Source: Bog-473 sp963755375 (GTDB lineage: Bacteria > Actinomycetota > Acidimicrobiia > Acidimicrobiales > RAAP-2). From it: DNA of 64,000 nucleotides. This document shows, piece by piece, positions 32,964 through 40,245 of this stretch. The stretch spans positions 310,001-374,000 of the forward strand of contig CAVWKG010000002.1 in assembly GCA_963755375.1 (NCBI GenBank), written 5' to 3'. The first letter of the stretch is position 1. The number at the start of each line of letters is the position of its first letter. Below the pieces are notes generated by a model. The model ran no database searches and was not told the DNA's origin. It was given only the letters and a program-made list of their open reading frames with translations. A program made the translations under genes and the position numbers.

Positions 32964-33764
32964 ATGATGGACGACAAGAACCCAGAGCTGCCAGTAATGG
33001 ACGAGGGCAAGCAAGACGGCCAGGAGGGCACCGGAGGTGCCCGCCGGCGCGTCTCCCGGCGCGACGCGATCCGCACGGGGGGAGCGGCCGCTGCCGGTGT
33101 TGCTGCCGGTGTGGTGTGGGCGTCCCCGGTCATCGAGGGACTGTCGGGGCGGCCGGCCTTTGCGGCCGCCGCGTCCCCACCACCACCACCCGTCTGCTCA
33201 GGGGACTTCACCACCAACATCGCGCTGCCCGGGAACGTTCACGGCCCGTCGGCGGCCGGCGGGAGCGCCCCGGCACAGGGCTGCAAGGACATGACCCTGC
33301 ATGTGAGTTCCCACTACGACGTCTTCCCGCCAGGGGACCAGGTCATTGCCGACACCGCGACGAGCGAGCCCCGGACATACCAGACCATCTCCATCGACAA
33401 GAGCGCGGGAGGCGCCAACTGCACCCTCAACGCCGTCACCTTCGACGTCCCCGACAGCCCGGGTCACGCCAAGGGGACATCTGACGGTGACGGACGTCCC
33501 GGACGCAACGGGCTCTGTACAGGGCCTGGCTGTTCGGACGAGGGCAAGAACTTCGATGTCTACGGTGCCTACGAGGTGCTCGACCGGACCGACCTGAACA
33601 GCGCAAAGATGGGCTGGAATACCTTTCACTACCACACCGACACGGGCTACACCAAGACCGCCAATGGCATCTACGCCCTCTTCGCGTCGGATCCCGACCA
33701 GAGCAACGACTTGGGTCCTCCCTCGGGAGGTGGCGTCGCCCACGTGAAGGTCTCCTGCGTCTGA
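32964..33764 (+). CDS. Tat-exported cysteine-containing protein of unknown family, candidate modification substrate
   Basis: 266 residues from ATG 32964 with GGAGGGAG seven bases upstream. An acidic N-terminus is followed by a twin-arginine signal (VSRRDAIRTGGAAAAGVAAG, VVWASPVIEG) and cleavage near PAFAAAA (residues 64-70). A PPPPP linker leads to a mature domain with six cysteines (78, 107, 153, 185, 190, 265), an even number fit for disulfides, and a GLCTGPGCSDEGKNFDVYG loop. I recognise no catalytic motif or family. The VWASPVIEG--GRPAFA signal form is common in short exported actinobacterial proteins. It is first in the cluster, with its own promoter and a hairpin after it. Confidence 0.8.
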   Translation: MMDDKNPELPVMDEGKQDGQEGTGGARRRVSRRDAIRTGGAAAAGVAAGVVWASPVIEGLSGRPAFAAAASPPPPPVCSGDFTTNIALPGNVHGPSAAGGSAPAQGCKDMTLHVSSHYDVFPPGDQVIADTATSEPRTYQTISIDKSAGGANCTLNAVTFDVPDSPGHAKGTSDGDGRPGRNGLCTGPGCSDEGKNFDVYGAYEVLDRTDLNSAKMGWNTFHYHTDTGYTKTANGIYALFASDPDQSNDLGPPSGGGVAHVKVSCV

Positions 33765-33786
33765 CCCCGTTCCGTTACGCAGCCAG

Positions 33787-33820
33787 CCACCCGGGGTGTC
33801 AGACCTGGCGCTCCGGGTGG
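33787..33820 (+). terminator. Hairpin between exported-protein gene and kinase gene (possible attenuator)
   Basis: CCACCCGG (33787-33794) pairs with CCGGGTGG (33813-33820), followed by TTTCG. It lies 20 bases after the exported-protein stop. Partial termination here would make more exported protein than modification enzymes. Confidence 0.55.
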
Positions 33821-33881
33821 TTTCGCGTGGGGCCCCGGACGATATGAGCATCACCACGCCATCGACTACGCCATCGACCAC

Positions 33882-35087
33882 ATGACGCCGGACCGCATGT
33901 TCCCCTGCCGGGCCGTGCTGGCCGGCTCGACGACGGTCGTCTCGTGTGTCGACCCCGAGTTGACCCAGGGCATAGATGTGCTCCTCGGCGCCCTGCCCGA
34001 CGGGGACCCGGGGCAGCCGGACCGGGTTGAGGTCCGGATTCTTCGGTCCTTCGACGGGGTCGGCTACGAGATCTGGAAGGGTCCGGATCTCCTCGCCGGA
34101 GCTCTCTCCTACGAGTCGTGCCAGGACGTTCTCCTCCACCACCTGAACCGCTGGGCCCTCGAAGGCGATCCATCCCGGCTCCACCTGCACGCCGGTCTGG
34201 TCGAGTGGAGCGGAGCGGCGGCCCTCATCGTGGGACCGTCCGGGACGGGAAAGTCGACCCTTACCGCTCACCTGGCCCTTTCGGGCTGGGCGTATCACAG
34301 CGACGAGATGGTCGACATCGACCTGGACCATCCCTGCCGAGCCGGCGGCTTCACGCGGCCCCTCACCTTGAAGCCAGGATCGGAGGCGCTTCTCCCCAAG
34401 CTCTGGCGGGAGCGCCCTCCGGGCTCCACCGACGGGCGCGTCTACGTGTCCCCCAACGAGTTCGGGGTGCTCCAGCCCACATCCCGGGTGCCGGTAACCA
34501 CGGTGGTCTTCTTGTCGCACGACCGCTCCGGCCCGACCGAATTGGTACCCCTCACCGTACCGGAGGCGGTCGAGCTGCTGCTGGCCGACACCCTGGACGC
34601 CCGGCGCACCGGTGAAGACGGCATCGGGGCGCTGGTAGGCCTCGCCTCCGCCTGTCACCTGCGTCGTTTCCGGGGTAACAACCTCCCCGAGGCCGCGGCC
34701 CTTCTGCAGGAGCTGGTCGACCTGCCTGCCCCCGGGCGGAACTCACCGGTCAAGCTGCCTCCGGCTGATCCGGGAGGCCGCGCTTGGCGGTCGGCGGAAG
34801 GGCGGACCGGAGCGGCCATCAGGCCGGAGTCGCGGATTCGGCGCAGCGACACCGCCCATGGTTGGCTGGTCGATGACGGGGCGGTGGTCTACGACTCGGA
34901 ACGGGGCATGCTGTACCGCTTCAAGCCGGTCTGGGCGCAGGTATGGCGGAGGCTGACCGGCGGGCCTACGCTGGCCGGGGTGGCCACTGAGCTGGGCGGC
35001 GGTGAGGAGGCGTTAGAAGCGGTTTGCCACTTTGCCAGGGTGGTGGACAGCGATTGCCACATAGTCGAACTGGTCCATGAGCTCTAG
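33882..35087 (+). CDS. HprK-related kinase with C-terminal PqqD-like domain
   Basis: 401 residues. The N-terminal part (1-95) is a small alpha/beta region. Residues 98-280 are HPr-kinase-like: LHAGLVEWSGAAALIVGPSG and TGKST (Walker A, 118-126), then GWAYHSDEMVDIDLD with the acidic pair expected in HprK active sites. Residues 320-401 are PqqD-like (GWLVDDGAVVYDSERGMLYR, VWAQVWRRLTGG, ATELGGGEEALEAV). Related stand-alone HprK-like enzymes phosphorylate peptides, as with lasso-peptide kinases. Its stop overlaps the sulfotransferase start by 11 bases. A 13-codon ORF (33844-33885) overlaps its ATG and might couple translation. Confidence 0.85.
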   Translation: MTPDRMFPCRAVLAGSTTVVSCVDPELTQGIDVLLGALPDGDPGQPDRVEVRILRSFDGVGYEIWKGPDLLAGALSYESCQDVLLHHLNRWALEGDPSRLHLHAGLVEWSGAAALIVGPSGTGKSTLTAHLALSGWAYHSDEMVDIDLDHPCRAGGFTRPLTLKPGSEALLPKLWRERPPGSTDGRVYVSPNEFGVLQPTSRVPVTTVVFLSHDRSGPTELVPLTVPEAVELLLADTLDARRTGEDGIGALVGLASACHLRRFRGNNLPEAAALLQELVDLPAPGRNSPVKLPPADPGGRAWRSAEGRTGAAIRPESRIRRSDTAHGWLVDDGAVVYDSERGMLYRFKPVWAQVWRRLTGGPTLAGVATELGGGEEALEAVCHFARVVDSDCHIVELVHEL

Positions 35088-36093
35088 GAGCTCTAGCCAG
35101 CCAGTGGCCGCCGAGGCAGCTGCTGGCGCCGACATGACCGGGCTGCTCCCGCTCGGCGTGGATCCCGAGCGGGAGTCAATCCGCCTAATAAGCGCGGGCG
35201 GTGCGCGCCTGTCGGAACCCTTCTACCATGAGTCGCTGGAGTCCCTGAAGGAGTCGCGGCGGCCGACGCTCGATCTGTCCTTCGAGGAGCTGCGCGCCCA
35301 GATCGGGGATCGCCGTCCATCTCCACAGGCCGTCATCCTCCACACCGGGCGATGCGGGTCGACCCTCTTGGTGCGCATGCTCCAGCACGACCGGACGCTC
35401 GTGACCGTCTCGGAGCCCCTCCCGATCAGCACTCCGCACTGGGACGCACTGCATAGCCCTTGGCGAGCGGAGCGTGACCGCCAGGCCATGGCCGATCTCC
35501 TGGTCGTCTTCGATCGCTTCGCCTCTGCCCGCGGGCAGCGAGTCGTCGTCAAGCTGTCCAGCTGGGAGACCATCGACGCGGCCTGGTTGGTCGACCAGTT
35601 GTTCCCCGCCGCTCCCGTCGTCTTCGTCCACCGCCCGGTGGAGCAGGTCGTGTCATCCCTTCTCGACCAACCACCGGCCTGGGGCGACGGCCTCGACATG
35701 TCGGTCGTGGCCGGCTGGTCCCCTAGGTTGGCCAAGCTGTCGGCCGGAGCCGAGATGGACGAGGTGTACGCCGCCTTCTGGGCTTCGGAGGTGTCTGCCG
35801 CCCTGGCCCTCGACGCCGATCGGGTACTGGCCATCTCCTACTCCGATCTCATCGATCGCACCCCCGGCGTGCTGGCGGCGGTGGCCGCCCATGTCGGCCT
35901 CGGGTCGTCCTGGAAGCAGGCGGCGGCTGCGGCCGAGCTTCGCTATTACGCCAAGGCCCGCAACCCGACGGTTGTCTTCGAGCCGTCAGGGCGACACAGC
36001 CGCCCGGCGTTGACCGCCGATGCGGCCGAACGGGTCCGTGAGGTGGTGGGGGACCTACCGGATCAGCTGGACGAGCGGAGCCGTAGAGGGTGA
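35077..36093 (+). CDS. PAPS-dependent sulfotransferase family protein
   Basis: 338 residues. The 5'-phosphosulfate-binding loop is VILHTGRCGSTLLVRML (residues 86-102) and the 3'-phosphate site is VFVHRPVEQVVSSLLDQPP, with R186 and S193/S194 at the family spacing. The C-terminal half is helical, with SYSDLIDRTPGVLAAV. It should transfer sulfate from PAPS to a hydroxyl group. Lack of a signal peptide places it in the cytoplasm, so it would act before export. Start ATG overlaps the kinase end by 11 bases, and 45 bases separate it from the oxygenase gene. Confidence 0.85.
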   Translation: MSSRSSSQPVAAEAAAGADMTGLLPLGVDPERESIRLISAGGARLSEPFYHESLESLKESRRPTLDLSFEELRAQIGDRRPSPQAVILHTGRCGSTLLVRMLQHDRTLVTVSEPLPISTPHWDALHSPWRAERDRQAMADLLVVFDRFASARGQRVVVKLSSWETIDAAWLVDQLFPAAPVVFVHRPVEQVVSSLLDQPPAWGDGLDMSVVAGWSPRLAKLSAGAEMDEVYAAFWASEVSAALALDADRVLAISYSDLIDRTPGVLAAVAAHVGLGSSWKQAAAAAELRYYAKARNPTVVFEPSGRHSRPALTADAAERVREVVGDLPDQLDERSRRG

Positions 36094-36138
36094 CTGGAAC
36101 AAAGAGGTGACCGGAATAGCTGGAATCGGAGGGGCGCC

Positions 36139-37590
36139 GTGTCCGAGGCAGAGGTGACCGAGATGACAGTCCTGTCCGAGGTGGAGACGGAGGATCCACA
36201 CACGGAGGAGGCGCTGACTCCGAGCTTCGAGGCGCCCGAGCCGGAGGCACCCCTGCCCCTGGTGTCGACCGCCGAGCTGCCGAGGGGTACCGGCCTGACC
36301 CTGCCCCGGTCGGGGGCCAGCCCGATCCAGGACCGGCTGGTCGCGGCCAACGCCGCGGCCCGGCGGGTCGCTCTCCAGCAGCTGGCCACGTGGTTCCCGG
36401 GCTATGACTTCGAGGACGCCGCCCAGAACGTGGACGCCCGCCGGTTCTGCGTGCTCGCCCTGGGGGACGCACTGCTGGACCACCTGGGTGGGGAGGAGAT
36501 CGTCGACCGCCTCCTCGTCGACCACCTGCACAACTGGGGCCTCGGGGGGATCAGCTTCTCCCACGGGGATGTGAAGGGCCACCAGCCCCCGCCCGCCTAC
36601 GTAGCCCGGGGCAGCCGGTCGAACAACATGGGTTGGATCCAGCCCGGCGGCCTGGCCCGGGCGCTGGATGAGCGGTGGACGGCCATACTCAACGGCGCCG
36701 ACCAGTTCATACCCGAGCTCCGCGAGGTCGGCATGGCGCTGGCCCAGGCCTTTGCCGCGCCCGTCAACACCAACATCTACATCTCCTACGGTCCTTCGAA
36801 GGGCTTCGGGGCCCATTGGGACAACCACGACACCATCATCGTGCCGATCCGGGGCGAGAAGCGCTGGTCGCTCTTCGAGCCGGGCCTGTTGTCCCCCGAG
36901 CTGCCGTGGAACGGTCCCGAGGTGTCGGACAAGCCGCTGTGGGACGGTGTGATCGAGCCGGGCACCGCCCTGATCATCCCCCGGGGCTGGGGTCACGTGG
37001 TCGAAGGCTCGGACGACCTTTCGATCCACTGCACCATCGGGGTCAACCGGATCGAGGTTCACGAGCTGCTGGAGCGGGTCGGGTTCGAGGCCGGATACTG
37101 GCCGGCGCTGCGTGCCGACGTCCCCTACGACGTACGGGCCGAGGTCACCTCGTACGATGGATCGGTCTTCGACGACCCCCACAGCCTCGGGCGCACGTTG
37201 GCGGAGGTGGCCACGACCGAGATGGCTGAGCGGGCCATCGCCACCCACCGGGCCCGCCAGGTCCGGCTCCTGTCCCGGCCGTTCGGTGATGCCTTCCGGG
37301 CCGTCGCCCGGGGTGACTGGTCGGGCTTGGCCGTCCGGTTGACGGCGCCGGCCGGGGTCATGCTGGCGGCCGAGAACGAACCGGAGTCCAATGTGGTCTT
37401 CGCCTTCGGGGACCGCGCCGTTCGTGTGGCCGCCCCGGCCCTAGAAGCCTTCCTGGCCGTGGTCGACTGTCAGCCGTGGGCCGTCGAGGACCTTCCCCCT
37501 GTCGGGGCCGAGGAGGACCGGCGGGCCGAGTTCGCCCGGATGCTGGTGAGCACCGGGATGGCCACGGTGGACCGGCTTCCGGGCCGATAG
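36139..37590 (+). CDS. JmjC/cupin-like 2-oxoglutarate oxygenase
   Basis: 483 residues from a GTG start with GGAGGGGCGCC directly upstream. The Fe(II) triad is visible: H226 and D228 in GFGAHWDNHDTIIVPIRG and H286 in IPRGWGHVVEG. The 2-oxoglutarate-binding lysine is probably K241 in GEKRWSLFEP. The fold is that of Cupin_4/JmjC protein hydroxylases such as ribosomal oxygenases, with an extra N-terminal acidic tail (residues 1-60) and a C-terminal winged-helix-like region. It probably hydroxylates a protein or peptide side chain, which could create the acceptor for sulfation or phosphorylation. Sits 48-51 bases from each neighbour. Confidence 0.87.
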   Translation: MSEAEVTEMTVLSEVETEDPHTEEALTPSFEAPEPEAPLPLVSTAELPRGTGLTLPRSGASPIQDRLVAANAAARRVALQQLATWFPGYDFEDAAQNVDARRFCVLALGDALLDHLGGEEIVDRLLVDHLHNWGLGGISFSHGDVKGHQPPPAYVARGSRSNNMGWIQPGGLARALDERWTAILNGADQFIPELREVGMALAQAFAAPVNTNIYISYGPSKGFGAHWDNHDTIIVPIRGEKRWSLFEPGLLSPELPWNGPEVSDKPLWDGVIEPGTALIIPRGWGHVVEGSDDLSIHCTIGVNRIEVHELLERVGFEAGYWPALRADVPYDVRAEVTSYDGSVFDDPHSLGRTLAEVATTEMAERAIATHRARQVRLLSRPFGDAFRAVARGDWSGLAVRLTAPAGVMLAAENEPESNVVFAFGDRAVRVAAPALEAFLAVVDCQPWAVEDLPPVGAEEDRRAEFARMLVSTGMATVDRLPGR

Positions 37591-37640
37591 CTGGTCGGGC
37601 CGGAAGCCGGATCAGGAGATAGGACAAACAGGAGAGGACG

Positions 37641-39284
37641 TTGGATCAGCTGGTGGCCGTGAGTGACATCGACGGGAGCTTCGTGCCGACTCCCCGGGAT
37701 GACGTGGTGCAGCTGGAGGTGGGAGCCGAACTCGTCCTGATGCGGGGCCGCCAGACCTTTGCCCTAAACCCCAGCGCCTCGCTGATTTGGCGGTGCTGCG
37801 ACGGAACGGGCGATCTCGACGAGGTGGCCGCCGACCTGGCCGACGTCCTCGGGGCCGATGCTGAGGTGGTGCACACCGACGTCCTCGACGTGGCCCGCGA
37901 CCTGGCGCTCATGGGGATGCTGGCGGGGGTGGCCGGCGCTGAGGCCGTTGACTCCCGGGAGTCTGACTCGACAGCCGTCCAGGCCGTCGAGGTGGGTGAC
38001 GAGCTCGAAGCCTTCACGCTACCCAGCCTCGAGGGACCGGCCATTGAGTGGTCCTCGTTCCGGGGCCACCGGGTCCTTCTGGTCAACTGGAACCCGGGCT
38101 GTGGCTTCTGCGAGTTGATTGCCGGGGAGCTCGGCCGGCTCCAGCCCCGCTTGGAGGAGGAAGGCGTCACCCTGGTCCTCGTCACCCGGGGAGACGGCGA
38201 TGCCAACCGCCTTCTGATGGCCGAGCACAGCATCAAAGCTCCCGCCCTCATGAGACAGGACGAGTGCGATCCGTTCTCTGGCTTCGGTACCCCCGCCGCT
38301 TATCTGGTCGGAGGCGACGGGCGGGTGGCGGCTCCGTTTGCTCACGGCGCCGTCGAGGTACCACTGCTCGTCCGCCAGGCGGCGGGGGTTGCCGACACCA
38401 CAACGTCCTCCGGGCAGGAGGATCGGCCCCGCTACCTGCCCTCGGCGGCGGCCGTCTGCAACGGGAACAATCGGGCCCCAGCCGGCCCGTTGACGGCATG
38501 GGCAGGCTCTCGAGCCTACGCCTTGGGGCCCTATCACGTGGGCATCCGCCACAACGGTGAGACCGCCGCCGACTTGCTTGACCAGCTCTTCTCCGGCCAG
38601 GGCGTGGATGATCCTCGCACTCCTGACAACTACTCGATGGCCGTGTACCCCCCGCGTCGGCACAGACAGGAGCTCAACCTGCTCGTCAAGGACGGCAGAG
38701 TTCTCGTCCGGAGCCGCTCGCGGGAGCGGGTGCTGCGGGGCCTGCTGGCGTACCTCTCGGCCGAGCTCACGCCGCCGTCCGACCAATCTTTGCTGTTCCT
38801 GCGGGCCCGTGCTGCCATCCGCGACGGTGAGGCGACCCTCCTGCCGCTGGGCTCCGCCGGCTGGACCAGCCAGCTCCAGGCCTTACTGTCCCGCTCGGGA
38901 ATCCAGATGGTTGATCTGCCGCTCGTCACCGTCGACCCGGGTGCCGCCGAGCTGGTCATCCCCGAACCCACCATTGAGCACGACCCGTCGGTGCTGGCCG
39001 CGGTCGACGTTGCGGTACAGCTAGGCCCGGAGCTCCCTCCGGTCCGGCCTGGGCGCTACCCGCTGAGGCTCTGGGTCGTGGCTGCGGCCCGGGGGCACGA
39101 GGGCGCCACCGGCGGCGCCCGGTCGGTCCTGGCCGCGGCCAGCCAGATGGGGGTGATCCCGGTAGATCGCACGCTGAGTGTTCTGACCGACATCGCCCGC
39201 CTGGTCGAGAGGGTGCCGCCGGTGGGGGTGTACCTCCAGACCGCTGCGACGCTGGCTGAGCAGGTGAGGGCAGAGCTGAGCTGA
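37641..39284 (+). CDS. PqqD - thioredoxin-like - degenerate HprK fusion protein
   Basis: 547 residues from a TTG start with AGGAGAGG upstream. Residues 13-100 are PqqD-like (VVQLEVGAELVLMRGRQTFA, LNPSASLIWRCCDG). Residues 115-250 are a TlpA/redoxin domain with WNPGCGFCELIAGEL (CxxC at 154-157) and a cis-Pro loop FGTPAAYL. Residues 290-547 look like an HprK-type kinase layout (LLFLRARAAIRDGEATLLPL, GSAGWTSQLQALL), but the Walker A lysine is gone (LPLGSAGWTSQ against GPSGTGKST in the neighbour). No signal peptide. I read it as a scaffold that binds substrate through PqqD and handles its cysteines. Three-domain fusions of this kind are new to me. Confidence 0.8.
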   Translation: MDQLVAVSDIDGSFVPTPRDDVVQLEVGAELVLMRGRQTFALNPSASLIWRCCDGTGDLDEVAADLADVLGADAEVVHTDVLDVARDLALMGMLAGVAGAEAVDSRESDSTAVQAVEVGDELEAFTLPSLEGPAIEWSSFRGHRVLLVNWNPGCGFCELIAGELGRLQPRLEEEGVTLVLVTRGDGDANRLLMAEHSIKAPALMRQDECDPFSGFGTPAAYLVGGDGRVAAPFAHGAVEVPLLVRQAAGVADTTTSSGQEDRPRYLPSAAAVCNGNNRAPAGPLTAWAGSRAYALGPYHVGIRHNGETAADLLDQLFSGQGVDDPRTPDNYSMAVYPPRRHRQELNLLVKDGRVLVRSRSRERVLRGLLAYLSAELTPPSDQSLLFLRARAAIRDGEATLLPLGSAGWTSQLQALLSRSGIQMVDLPLVTVDPGAAELVIPEPTIEHDPSVLAAVDVAVQLGPELPPVRPGRYPLRLWVVAAARGHEGATGGARSVLAAASQMGVIPVDRTLSVLTDIARLVERVPPVGVYLQTAATLAEQVRAELS

Positions 39285-39350
39285 CGCAGTTGACGGTGGC
39301 ACGCCGCCGTTACATCAAGTCTCGGACGATGCTCATCCTGGCGATACGCG

Positions 39351-39733
39351 CTAATAGGCATATCGGCGAAGTCGTCGGCCTGTTCGTCGGTGCACCTTGC
39401 TCAGACCGGGACCAATGCGTAGCTCGCATTTCTGCCAGCCGTTCGACGGGAAACTCGTCCGGCTCCAATCGTCAACCAGCTTGTGGTGCTTGGGGCAAAG
39501 GAGCATCAGGTTCTCGAAGCCCTGTCGATCAGGTTCTCGAAGCCCTGTCGATCGCCATCGTCCTGATTCGGGTCGTACCGTGCGCTGCCCGGCTTCTCGC
39601 CCTTGATGTAGACCTCAGCTTCGACCTGTTTCCAAGCCGAATCGGTCAACTTCTGCTCGCAACGTGTGAAGAAGCAGAGGTTGCGCGAGAGAGCGAAGAG
39701 GGTCTTCACGGCCGTCTGACTCGGATGGCTCAT
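39351..39733 (-). pseudogene. HNH-like zinc protein broken by a 23-bp tandem duplication
   Basis: The first half reads ALSRNLCFFTRCEQKLTDSA, then GEKPGSARYDPNQDDGDRQG and FENL. The second half, in another frame, reads FENLMLLCPKHHKLVDDW, giving the paired CxxC-like and CPKHH zinc ligands of small HNH-type proteins. Between them the segment 39505-39527 is repeated exactly at 39528-39550; 23 bases is not a multiple of three, so the frame is lost. The usual VCHI is also reduced to VYI. Inactive. Confidence 0.75.
39505..39550. repeat. 23-bp exact tandem duplication
   Basis: ATCAGGTTCTCGAAGCCCTG plus TCG, twice in a row (39505-39527 and 39528-39550). It interrupts the HNH-like gene and looks recent because the copies are identical. 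Confidence 0.9.
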
Positions 39734-39784
39734 TGCCCTCATCAGTTGACCGCCTAGGCCTTTGCCCTGCAACGCGCCTTACGC

Positions 39785-39802
39785 TGGCAAATGGCTGGCA
39801 AA
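39785..39802. repeat. 7-bp direct repeat with 11-bp period (TGGCAAA)
   Basis: TGGCAAA at 39785 and 39796, with TGGC between. Same geometry as TGGGATT repeats at 28119/28130 and 1258/1269, and again close to a tRNA-like fragment. Confidence 0.45.
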
Positions 39803-39811
39803 CAGAACCAG

Positions 39812-39839
39812 AGAGGCCGGTTCCGAAGAACCGGCCTCT
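39812..39839. terminator. Strong 12-bp hairpin
   Basis: AGAGGCCGGTTC (39812-39823), loop CGAA, GAACCGGCCTCT (39828-39839). It directly precedes the tRNA look-alike, in the place taken by terminators at 9475, 27890 and 60011. Confidence 0.75.
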
Positions 39840-39840
39840 G

Positions 39841-39883
39841 GTGGCGGGGGTTCAGGACCAAAGCGCACCCTTCGCGTTGTGAA
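39841..39883 (-). repeat. tRNA-fMet 3'-half look-alike (weak att-like remnant)
   Basis: GTGGCGGGGG at the start equals the tRNA 3' end. CTTCGCGTTGTGAACCC aligns with CTTCGGGTTATGAGCCC of the gene at the right distance, but the T-loop region does not match. With the hairpin on its left and the 11-bp-period repeat nearby, a decayed attachment site is plausible but unproven. Confidence 0.4.
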
Positions 39884-40245
39884 CCCGCCGAAACGCCTGG
39901 TCGTACGCACTGCATAGGGCAGCCGCCTACTCAATATCGGCGCGCCACCCGCTGAGTCCCGAGTAATTCGATCACTTTTGGTGAGCTTCGGGGATCAGGG
40001 GATGTTTTGTGGCTCTATTTGGCGGCCTTCACTGAGGAGTCTCGCGGCTCCCGGACAGGGCTTGACACTCCGATGTGGAAGGTCAGCTGTGATCGGCTGG
40101 TTGCCTGCAGGGCTGTCGTTAAGCCCTCTTCAGGCATAGCCTGCGCGTATGCGTGCAAGCCCTGTTGTTGTGAGGGGTGTGCCAGTCATAGAGGGCGAGC
40201 GTCCGAATTCATGACTCAACGATTGCCGTCGTCGGCTTAGACCCG
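39884..40245. other. Intergenic region upstream of the second LuxR gene
   Basis: Holds intergenic repeat copy 3 (39927-39966) and otherwise no credible gene. No clear promoter boxes for the LuxR gene are seen. Confidence 0.4.
39927..39966 (+). repeat. Intergenic repeat, copy 3 (CTACTCAA-N21-GTCCCGAG)
   Basis: CTACTCAA at 39927 and GTCCCGAG at 39956, spacing 29 as in the copies at 19030 and 25045. Preceded by TGCATAGGGCAGC, which recurs as TGCATGGGGCAGC near 59931, close to a GTCCCGAGAAA half. Confidence 0.6.

Noticed and set aside
33198..34658. 486-residue minus-strand open frame
   Set aside because: Spans two genes of the modification cluster in antisense and shows no domain; the plus-strand genes have Tat and Walker A signatures.
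36055..37248. 397-residue minus-strand open frame
   Set aside because: Antisense to the JmjC oxygenase with HxD...H motif.
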